A stretch of DNA of 64,000 nucleotides from Asterias rubens (Eukaryota; Echinodermata; Asteroidea; Forcipulatida; Asteriidae), in assembly GCF_902459465.1 (NCBI RefSeq), contig NC_047082.1, positions 10,538,545-10,602,544 on the forward strand. The letters run 5' to 3'. The notes beneath the pieces were generated by a model. The model was not told where the DNA came from and searched no databases. It saw only the letters and a program-made list of their open reading frames with translations. Shown one piece after another: positions 44,113-53,700 of this stretch. Made by a program: the position numbers and the translations under genes. Every line of letters starts with the position of its first letter. Position 1 is the stretch's first letter.

Positions 44113-44574
44113 CAGCTGTACTGTATTCACGGCGCGGCCCAGTGTCCCTTGGGTTTTGTTTAGAAAGGGCTTGTTTAGGGGCTCTATTCCCCTAAAAGCA
44201 AAGATATCCCTTTGTGGTTATGTACCTTGGAAAACAATGGATTTCGAATGAATTTAGTCGTTCAAAACTAAATAATGTACACAATAAGCACACAAAACTC
44301 GACCATAAGTCAGTAGGGGTAACCTCTTTGAGATAAATATTAATTGAAGGTCCATGATTACTTCCCCAACGATGTTATAAATCACCCAGTTTGAACCTAG
44401 TCCTTTTTGTTTTCATCAGGACCCCACATAGTCACAGTGTGTAAGGACACTCATCTCTGTGCTGCACAAATTATATGAAATGCCTTTTCGCTATAGGTAG
44501 CTACATTATTGGAATTCTACGGACCTCTTCGTTCCCGACTCCCATGTCAACACATCGTATGAAAAAACGTGAAA

Positions 44575-44745
44575 GGCAGATGACACTCAAAGTAATTATT
44601 AGCATAAAACCTTTCTTGGTATAACGAGTAATGGGGAGAGGTTGATAGTATTAAACATTGTGAGAAACAGCTCCCTCTGAAGTAACTTAGTTTTCGAGAA
44701 AGAAGTAATTTTCCACGAATTTGATTTCCAGACCTCTGATCAGAA
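44575..44745 (-). mobile_element. FA element, truncated
   Basis: TTATTAGCATAAAACC, GAGTAATGGGGAGAGGTTGA, GAGAAACAGCTCCCTCTGAA and GAAGTAATTTTCCACGAATT are the minus-strand right half of FA. It stops at CAGACCTCTGATC. Confidence 0.8.
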
Positions 44746-46661
44746 TTGCCACTGACTCACACACACACATACTGGGATCGAGTATGAGTGTACCGTCCCC
44801 GCAGCTACACCGCGTTGTTACTACACACCGCGCTTAACAATTACCGTCTTGACTTTAAGACTAAGTGTCTCCCAACAAATTAACGTTCTCGTATATGAAT
44901 CCACGTACAAACATATCCTTCTCCTCAAATCCCAAATTATTTTTGTCCATACCGTCTAAGACCGCCGTTTCTTGAAACAAGGGCTTTGTCACACGAGACA
45001 ACTTTTACAGGCATTGAACTTGGAGGCAACCAACTGCAGTGCATGCTACACTGACTGGTAGCCCTTTGGTCATTTTTTCAAACAATGTCTCACGATTGCC
45101 AATACAAATAATGAGCATTCAAAATGAGAACGGATTGTCTTCTCTGAGTTTGCCTGGAACTGGTTGCCTGTAAATTGCCCCGTGTATCGGGCCTAAAAGC
45201 ATTATACCTTAACCATGCTGCCTCCATCTTTGTCATGTTTTTTTGTATCGAATACCAATAATGAATGCTAATAATCATTTTGTTAATAGGAACCAGACTA
45301 TTAATTCTTCCAGCCTCGGTTTGGTAACATTGATATAAATGGGAGAAAGTCAAGATGGCTGCACCATAATAAAGGTCTATGGGAGTGCACCCTCCTGCAA
45401 GGAAATCCACGATTTAAGGTGATGCTATAAAATGTCGCCCTTTGGCCGTTTGGTGCACATTTGCTGCGCTAATGGCAGTGCACCGTGCGTTTATCTTCAA
45501 AGCACTGCATGGAAGGAGAGACCAAGATCTAGAGGGAGGGAATGATGTACGAATCTTGCCGCAACCAAGGGTTGCTTTAATTCAATCTTACTGAAAAGCA
45601 TGCAAAGTGTGACATCACAAAACAAATCACTCTGGCGATAATAACAACTGAATCTGCACTGGGTGTGCTCGATTTCACAGAGCAACAAGGGAGGTAGTGC
45701 TTTCCGCTCTACCGGCCAGGCTTCGGACTGATGATACCCAAGCCTACATCCGTATGGACTGTGAAAGGGGTAACCCTGTTTCAGCCCTAGGAGTAGGTGA
45801 CAACGGCCTCTGGACAAAAATAATTGTAGCCCACACCTTGAAGTGGCCTTTAGGCCTTGTGTGTCAGGCGACTTACAAAAAAAAAATCATCGTAAGACAG
45901 TAAATTATTGTCAGTATCACCATAATAGTGATTTTTATTGTGACATCACAATATTGATTTTCAGTTAAGATCATCTTAGATCTTTGTAAGAAAGCCACTG
46001 TGGACTCTATTGAGTAAAAGTCAGTGTGCACCTTAGTAATGATCTGTTTATGGATAGTGCTTCCTCTGACATTACTTCCCTCTATAATACAAACGAAATC
46101 AAATCAAATCGTTCGTAACCCCCTTTTAATGCATCACGTGTCGACGTTCACGTGGGATTACGGTAATGAATTTACAATCCCTTCCTTGTTTTTGTACCCG
46201 TTTTGTCTGCATTTAATTATGATACCCCACTTATTGTGACGCCATTAGCGATCATTGCGCAATAGTACAGATAACATAAATCACTTGCGAAGTGGATCTA
46301 TGATTTTTTTTTGTTTTGTTTTTAGTTTCCTCTTGAAATGCAACCTATCTTTATGTTTCATCAGTGGCCGTTCTCGGGAGGGGGTTTCCCCGTTTTCAAT
46401 CTTTGTCGTTTTCTCTTGGTTTTCGTATCCACTGAAATGCTAGTGACGTAATCAACCAGTGACGTAATCAGTGTATTGACGTTCGCACGCCCCCGGATGT
46501 CGTAGGCTAGCCGTAAATACAGTGAAACTGCGGAGGGAAAAATCGCCTCCGCAAGACGGGGAGAGACTAGGGGAAAAATGGTCGCCATCGTGACAAAATT
46601 GAACGAGTCAAAGCGTCGCGACGACGTGAATAATTAAGGGATAAGGGTGGGGTTGGGGGGT
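44746..46661. other. No gene recognised
   Basis: A short shared segment, CAGCCTCGGTTTGGT with ATGGGAGAA...ATGGC, occurs at 45312-45358 and again at 53070-53112. Frames at 45090-45410 and 45497-45817 (minus) carry no known motif. Confidence 0.35.
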
Positions 46662-46905
46662 GAACCTGTGAAAACTTGAGCTCAATTGGTCGTCGAAGTT
46701 GCGAGATAATGCTGAAGAAAAAACACACCTGTCACACGAAGTTATGTGCTTTCAGATGTTTGAATTTGAGACCTCACAAACAAACTCCGAGGTCTCGAAA
46801 TCAAACTCAAATATTTTAGTGTGAAATGTCTTCTTTCTCGAAAACTACGTTACTTCAGAGGGAGCCGTTTCTCACAATATCACTTTACACTATCCCCAAC
46901 GATCG
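46662..46905 (+). mobile_element. FA element, 5'-truncated copy
   Basis: Starts within the family at GAACCTGTGAAAACTTGAGC and continues through GAGACCTCACAAAC and CAGAGGGAGCCGTTTCTCAC. The right end is lost. Confidence 0.78.
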
Positions 46906-47027
46906 TTAAAGACAGTGGACACTATTGGTAACTGTCAAAGACTAGTCTTCACAGTTGGTGTATCTCAACATTATGCATGAAATAACAAACGAATTTAATT
47001 TCAAGACCTCAGATTTAGAACTTCAGC

Positions 47028-47206
47028 AGCCGTCGATTTCACAAAGAGTTAGGACTCGTCTTATCTCGAGTTAGGACGAGTAACCCGTCCTAACTTAGGA
47101 TTAATCTTAGGTCTGCATGCTACAGTGCAGGGTTGGGACTCGTCCTAAGTCCTAAGATTAGTCTTAAGTTAGGAAGAGTTTTGTGAAATCGACGGCTGGT
47201 CTCGAA
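47028..47206. mobile_element. CCGTCGATTT MITE, nested copy 1
   Basis: CCGTCGATTTCACAAAGAGT at one end and AGTTTTGTGAAATCGACGG at the other. The internal arms GGACTCGTCTTATCTC, CGTCCTAACTTAGGATTAAT and GGACTCGTCCTAAGTCCTAA are shared with copies 2 and 3. Confidence 0.88.
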
Positions 47207-47352
47207 ATCAAGCATCTGAAAGCGCACAACTTCGTGTGTCAAGGGTTTTTTTTTCTTTCATTATTATCTTGCAACTTCGATGACCGATTGAACTCAAATT
47301 TTCACAAGTTTGTTATTTTATGCATATGAGATACACCGAGTAAGAAGACTGT

Positions 47353-47521
47353 CGTCGATTTCACAAAGAGTTAGGACTCGTCTTATCTCGAGTTAGGACG
47401 AGTTACTCGTCCTAACTTAGGATTAATCTTAAAGTCTGCATGCTACAGTGCAGGGTTGGGACTCGTCCTAAGTCCTATAAGATTAGTCTTAAGTTAGGAA
47501 GAGTTTTGTGAAATCGACGGC
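47353..47521. mobile_element. CCGTCGATTT MITE, nested copy 2
   Basis: Same orientation as copy 1. Flanked by CTG on both sides, a likely 3-bp target duplication. The first base of the left end differs (TCGTCGATTT). Confidence 0.88.
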
Positions 47522-47550
47522 TGGTCTTTGACAATTACCAATAGTGTCCA

Positions 47551-47717
47551 GCCGTCGATTTTACAAAACTCTTCCTAACTTAAGACTAATCTTAGGACTT
47601 AGGACGAGTCCCAACCCTGCACTGTAGCATGCAGACCTTAAGATTAATCCTAAGTTAGGACGAGTAACTCGTCCTAACTCGAGATAAGACGAGTCCTAAC
47701 TCTTTGTGAAATCGACG
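47551..47717. mobile_element. CCGTCGATTT MITE, nested copy 3 (inverted)
   Basis: CCGTCGATTTTACAAAACTC to AAATCGACGG, in the opposite orientation to the other two, flanked by CAG on both sides. It sits in the terminal repeat of the FA host. Confidence 0.88.
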
Positions 47718-48197
47718 GCAGTGTCTTTAAGTGCGTTGCACAACAGAAGGGACCACCGGCTTTACGTCCCAGCAGCTTCCGTGGTTTCGAAACTTCACAA
47801 GGTACCTAAAAGAACCCTTTGTGATTCCCTGATTGCACATTTTCTCTCTCTCTCCATAACAAACTGCTCATATCACGATGATGAAATCCCCTCTGTTTCC
47901 AACCCCTCATCCAGGAATCGTTTATTTAACGCAAGTCACATGTAGGCCTATATGTTTCACAGCAACTAATATTCAAAACGTCACAATCGCCCTGTGGGTA
48001 TTTTTGCTTCACTCTATCATTTATTTATTTATTGTTTACAATAATTTTTCCCCAGTTCCACTGATTTTATTTCAAACGATTCCTCTTTCAAACTACATTC
48101 CACCCACCTGACCATTTTCCCCAGGTATTTCCCCGCTAAACTTCCTCTAGTATACGTGATTTGTATTAAATGGTATTCAATCCAAAGATATAATAAA

Positions 48198-48369
48198 GGC
48201 CCTTTTCAAAACCACGGCTTCAGCTTTGAATTCGGCTTCAGGCTCCGTCCTCTCGTCTGAAGCCCTGAGTGCGTACGCAAAGCACGCGCAATATTGTCAA
48301 AAAATAACCGCGGGACCAATCTAGACTGAGCCGAATCAAAACCAGAAGCCGTGGTTTCGAAAAGAGCCA
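48198..48369. mobile_element. MITE with GGCCCTTTTCRAAACCACGG ends
   Basis: GGCCCTTTTCAAAACCACGG, then CTTCAGC at the left; CCGTGGTTTCGAAAAGAGCC at the right. Partial relatives are at 51895-51960 and 61504-61575. Confidence 0.82.
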
Positions 48370-48499
48370 TAGCATCCATTGACACACTCATTCAATGAGT
48401 GGACATGTTCTGTTGGGATTCCTTAATACTCGTACGTATAGGCTTTCCCTATTTAGGAAAAACAAGAACAAGACTACAAATTATGTATTTTGTTTTGTT

Positions 48500-48650
48500 T
48501 TTATCCCTACACTGATGTGTGGTAGCACTGCGTAATCGGTACTTTTCCAAGTTCTGTGAAAATAAAAATCACAGACATAACTCGACCTTTGTTGTTATAG
48601 AGCAGTGTCTTACCAACTAAAACCACCGAGGTAGAGGCAGTTCTAATCCT
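48500..48650 (-). mobile_element. S1 SINE, minus strand, eroded
   Basis: CCCTACACTGATGTGTGGTA, TCTGTGAAAATAAAAATCAC, AGAGCAGTGTCTTACCAACT and CACCGAGG are in the order of the inverted S1 element. Confidence 0.75.
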
Positions 48651-48759
48651 ATTTTTGAGCAGCGGGCTGCAATGATTTAAATTATAGTTTGTGTAAAACA
48701 AAACAAAAATAATAATAATAATAACAGTAGGTCTAATGATTAAAAAAAAAAAAAACTGT

Positions 48760-49045
48760 TATCTTTGACACTGTTAAACCAGTATTTGTGGGTTCGAGTC
48801 CCAGTCGTGACACGTGTGTCCATTAAATTAAAGCAAAACACTATGTAACCTTGCCTCGTCCTTCGGATGGGACATAAAGCTGGTGGTACCGTGTGTTGTG
48901 TAACACACGTAACTTAACCCAGTGCTCTTATCGAAAAGAGAAGGGGTTCGCCCCGGTGTTCCTGGCTGTATAGCTGCTGAATGCGCCGTAGCACCTTGTA
49001 AACCCTTATAAGGTGCTGCATATAAAATTGGGTCTCAGATTTCAT
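48760..49045 (+). mobile_element. tRNA-derived SINE (family S4), plus strand
   Basis: B box GTGGGTTCGAGTCCCAGTC, then GTCCTTCGGATGGGACATAA, AAAAGAGAAGGGGTTCGCCC, GGTGTTCCTGGCTG and a tail ending AGGTGCTGCATATAAAATTG. The minus-strand copy is at 62003-62320. The A box is poor. Confidence 0.75.
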
Positions 49046-49084
49046 AACTTTCCAATTACCTATCTTTTTGTAATTTAAAGAATT

Positions 49085-49502
49085 GACTGAAGTGGGCGTG
49101 GAACCAAAGACCTCCGGACTAACGTGCCGGCGCTCTACCAACTGAGCTATCTAGCCCTATATTGGCGGTGTCCCTATTTTGTCACTATGATTGTTCAGGG
49201 TGCCAGTCAGAAGTCATACAACCGTTAACTGTCGTGTCAAGGGATCCTTTGTATAAGTTGATATCTGAAGCAAAAAGTCGCATCCCCTTCAGGTGATCCC
49301 CTGGCTGCCGCTTCCCAGGTTGTATCGTAATTTTGGTGTGATCCCTGGTTACATGGCAGTTATAAACGGTGTATGGCTTCTGACTCGCACCCCGAACAAA
49401 GATATTGACAAAATAGGGACACCGCCAATATAGGACTAGGTATAGCTCAGTTGGGAGAGCGGCGGCACATTAGTCCGGACGTCGTTGGTTCGAATCCGGC
49501 TA
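49085..49502. mobile_element. Foldback element with tRNA-like sequence at both ends
   Basis: The right end (49440-49500, plus) reads TATAGCTCAGTTGGGAGAGC and GGTTCGAATCCGG, a tRNA D-arm/T-arm pair. The left end (49090-49160) is the same in inverse: minus strand GATAGCTCAGTTGGTAGAGC and GGTTCCACGCCC. Inside, the arms continue with CTATATTGGCGGTGTCCCTA and its complement, about 140 bp per arm at roughly 80% identity. Neither end forms a clean tRNA (the anticodon stem is mismatched), so these are not tRNA genes. Confidence 0.8.
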
Positions 49503-50610
49503 GTAAATGTTTTGTTCAACCCCCCCCAAAAAAAACAAAAACAAAAAAAAACAATAATCATTATCAAATTTACCCAGTCAGTTCCCTTGTGGTTTATAAT
49601 GTATAATAATACTAATCACCTTGAGAACTTTGTTGGTAGATACGTGTGCTTCGATATTACATAAGCTTTTACATAAGCATGTGCTTTTACATAAGCATGT
49701 GCTTTTCTGAATGGAGATTCCCAGTCCATGAGTCATTCTGCCTTAAGGGTCATAGGCCATGTCGGTCGGGCCTGTCTGAGGAGAGAACTTTCTACCGTTT
49801 TCTTTAAAAACTGAACGAGTAATTAACTACAAATTAAAGTGCTTTTGGCCTAGTGGCTGTCGACCGTTAGGCTATCCGAGGATATAAAATAATTTAATAA
49901 ATTATACTATGGCTCACGTCCAAATCTATATTATTTGTTTAGCCTACTGTTATTTTATGTGTTAAAAAAACAAACAAACTTCTTCAGTAAATTATCATTT
50001 AGTAAAATAAATCCGGATTGGTGTATCCAATTGTTGCATAAAATAGCGCTGTCGTCATTTGTGTTAACCCCCCCCCCAACCCCACCCCCAAGAAAAAAAA
50101 CCAAATATAATAAATAGTTAACGAAAATGTACAAAATCACGGGGTCCGTTTCTCCCATTGCTGAGTACACGAAACTCAACCCACCAGTTGTGATTCTGGA
50201 CCTTGGCAAATAAAAACACTTGGGCCTGAGTCATGCAATATTTGGGAATTACCCAAATGACATCATGAAGCTTCCGAATGAATAAAAAACCAACAAAAAA
50301 ACAACACCTTTTTCCCGAGACAAAAGCCTGTTTGAAAACCGGAAAAGTATACGATGCGTTATACGGTACTCCACGTCCTCCCCGCCAACGCCCCCAATCT
50401 ACAAATTAGCAAACTGAAACCGGAAAAGTAAGCTCATCTAACTGGTACCCCTGTTTTAGTTGGTAGACATGGTATAGAAGAACTAGCTACACCCAGGTGA
50501 AACGGATACAGGATCAATGCAGTAACTGTTGAAACAAACGGGGTATCGCATACGATTACGACGCTCGGCTATTTCTGTAGTGTGTGCCCCCCCGTTTTGT
50601 TTTCGGTTGG
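49503..50610. other. No gene recognised upstream of the IL-17 promoter
   Basis: Contains C-runs (about 49520 and 50068) and A-runs. Distal control elements of the downstream cytokine gene could lie here, but no specific site is clear. Confidence 0.3.
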
Positions 50611-50751
50611 CATAAATACCCCTTGCACTGAAAAGAGAATCATTCAAATTCAGTTGAGCTTCAAAAGTTGGGAAAGTTGTGTCTGTGCTCGTCTAGTATC
50701 ACTATTACTGCTGCACTTATCTCAACGCAAACTACACGCAACATTTCAAAC
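50611..50751 (+). promoter_or_regulatory. Putative core promoter and 5' UTR of the IL-17-like gene
   Basis: A TATA-like CATAAATACC lies at 50611-50620. It is about 30 bp upstream of a pyrimidine/A initiator-like stretch (around 50640-50648, GAATCATTC), which would give a 5' UTR of roughly 110 nt before the ATG at 50752. Placement relative to a well-supported first exon is the main argument. The transcription start is inferred, not shown. Confidence 0.4.
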
Positions 50752-50766
50752 ATGGCATCAATCAAG
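50752..50766 (+). CDS. Exon 1 (coding part) of the IL-17-like gene
   Basis: Five codons (M-A-S-I-K) sit in a good start context, with A at -3 and G at +4, and are followed at once by GTAAGT. The exon supplies the initiator and the positively charged start of the signal peptide, while exon 2 supplies the hydrophobic core. The phase-0 join reads straight into the frame of exon 2. It is too short to be found by ORF length alone. Confidence 0.82.
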
Positions 50767-53700
50767 GTAAGTTTGTTAATAGTATGTGCCTAACAGCTAG
50801 TTTCCCCTTCTCTGTATCACAACTCATTCATTCGGTCTGCCTAAACCCAGTGCAGGCTTGATTGTACTTCAATCTGTTTGTAAAAAAAATCGAAACTTTT
50901 CTTAATTTTTTTTATTTCAGTGTTTTTTTTTAATGCAATATCAAATTGCTTAAATCTTATGTTACACTAATTACAATCCTCTTAAGCTTTCAGAAAAAGA
51001 AAAAGAAAAATATATTAATAGTTTTGTAGAATTTATTTTTGAAAATGAGCGTGCTCAATGTACTGAGTAGATGCAGTGCATTCAATAAAACAAACATAAT
51101 TGAAACACATTTACATGTATTTTATTACTATTATTTTCATTACTTATAACAAAATTCATGGACTATTTCAAACATTCAAGAAGAAGACGAAAATAAAACG
51201 ACAACCAAATACAAGAGAAAGCATGTTGGGTGTATACAACCGAACCAAATTGTTATCTATATGAGCTGACGTGTTAGTTTTGGGTTGGAATCATCAATTT
51301 TTAAGTTCCAAAGAACTGTATACCAATAATTCCTCACGATGAATAACATTGTATGATTAAGAAACAACCATACATACTTAGAATAAAACTCGAATATCTG
51401 TTACAATCACTGATCAAACCTAGTAACTTTGGAAAACTGTTTTTTGAAAAGATGCTTCGATGTTTTCTCAGTTTTCTACCTAAAGCTTCAGTCGAAAAAC
51501 TTCGCTACGAAACTGACAGGCAAAACTCAAATCTAACGGTTCATTATTCAGTAAACTACATGCACACAGCATAATAATGGTATATCAAGGGTTGACTCGC
51601 GCCCAGTAACACACATGTAGTCCAATGCACAGTATTCATATGCAAAAGTGTACAAGCTATTATCATGCAAAAACACCTTAGGCAATTTTTCAATTGAACA
51701 CTACTTTGAACTACCTTGAAATGGTTATTGGTAAGGGTTCAATACAACGGTGGGCTCTTTATATCGTACAATGTATTACCATTGTCCAGTCAAAGATGTT
51801 CACATGTCTTTTCGAAATCAACGTCTTGGTATTGTGCCCTCACAGGCTTTAAGTGCGCTGTCCCTCTTTTTAAAGCCTAGCTTCCTACGGGTTTAGAACG
51901 TCTAACAGAGCCTAAGCCGAATCATATTAGCCGAAACCGTGGTTTCGAAAAGGGCCATTATCAAAAACTCCAGAATGATATAAAAAATACTGACCCAGAC
52001 AAACTTTAGAGAAATATACCCATACGACGTTCGAGCATTTTCTTTTTGCCGAATGGAAAATCACAAACATAACCTATAAATGCATGACTCGAAATGTTCC
52101 AAATATTTTTTGCAGATCTTGCCCTCTTTCAGCCTACATTAATTTTCCATTATGGGGGACAAAATCTCCGGGGAACCAATTTTCCATGTGTTTAAATAAT
52201 TGCGTAATTCACTCACAAAGTGGAAACTTGATGGGAAAACACATAAAAGGCTTTAATTTTGGAAGTTTACCTTTTAAGTTATTTAAAGATAGTATTGTGA
52301 AATGTCCTGCTTTGCTTCCGTGTGATCATTTATTGCTCTAGTATCGAGGTTCCGAAAACTTCCACTCCCTGTAGCCATTCACTTAAACCATTGAGTTAGT
52401 TTCAAGGACTTTATGCCCCTCAAAACGACTATTATGCTTCAGGAACTAGTGTCCATTTTAAACAAGAGTATCCACGCGTAGCCTGAACTTCTGACGTCAC
52501 ACTTCGAGGCTCGTGAATAACGCCAAAGAGTGGCCTCTAGTGTAGGTCAATTCCCGTACAGAGATTCAAGCACATGACCGCACGTGCATCTGCCGAACGT
52601 CACATCGGACCAATTATAACACAGATTATAGAAAGCTAACGTCACTGTACGTTTATAAACTTTCCACTAATCGCATTACTTTTATTTTGCTATCGCTGTT
52701 CCGCTTTCGAATGGAGCTGCCCGTGTTGTTTGGGTAATCCCCACCCAATCACAATGGACAATATTGACGGCGTTCGAACAATTGCTCATCCGTACATTTG
52801 AAAAGTGGGACAGACGCAAAGTAATAACTCAACTCGGTGATAGACTTAAACAACTTTATTCTATGTTTTTATTATACACTTCGAAAAAAAAACTTGTCAC
52901 TATTACGTCATACATTTTAAGCCATACACAAACGAGATCATGTGTGTGTACGAATCGTCAACATGCTGCCACCAAACTGGTAATAATATTCCATGTATAT
53001 CCGACTACACAATGATTGCTTTTATAAATCGAAAATTGGTACCAGACCATTTCCCGCCTTCAGCCTCGGTTTGGTTGTAATCACTTGGATGGGAGAACAT
53101 TAAACATGGCCGCCAAAGCATATAGATCTAAGTATTTTTTTTATAAACATTGAGGATTACAACGCACACTTACATCATACGTTGACGCATTCACTGACGT
53201 AGAAAAAAACAGTTTTGAGAAACTGCAATACGAAAACGGAACATTCCAAAACAGCATGACGCCATTTAAAAACTGATCTCCTTTTGAATAATTTACAGAA
53301 TAATTTGAATGATAAAGCATTGTAGAAACGCTCCATCAGAGCTAAAAAATAAATCGCTTCAGAGAGATAAATTTATTGCGATGAGTAAATCAGATTCACA
53401 ATAAAACATATCCTACAAAATTACCCTTTCCTAAGAAAGATACCACTTTACAAATAATTTGCTGGTTCTTCCAGTTAGCTAATACGTGTATCCGGGCCCG
53501 AACTATTATGAAGAAATTTGATCTATGAAACCTCCATTTTAAATTTGGCTGACGTTTCATTTCTTGGGATAAAAAACAAACACTGGGATATAACGCACAA
53601 CCAAAACACACAAATTACCCTTTCCTAAGAAAGATACCACTTTACAAATAATTTGCTGGTTCTTCCAGTTAGCTAATACGTGTATCCGGGCCCGAACTAT

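Larger units (their letters stand above)
46906..47728 (-). mobile_element. FA element carrying three nested MITE copies
   Basis: FA begins at AAGACAGTGGACACTATTGG (about 46910) and its other pieces appear as GGTCTCGAAATCAAGCATCT, TTTTCACAAGTTTGTTATTT and CAATTACCAATAGTGTCCA, interrupted by three copies of one MITE. FA sequence resumes cleanly after each insert. Confidence 0.85.

Noticed and set aside
49088..49160. Functional tRNA gene (minus strand)
   Set aside because: D-arm and T-arm words are present, but the anticodon stem does not pair and the sequence is one end of a larger inverted-repeat element.
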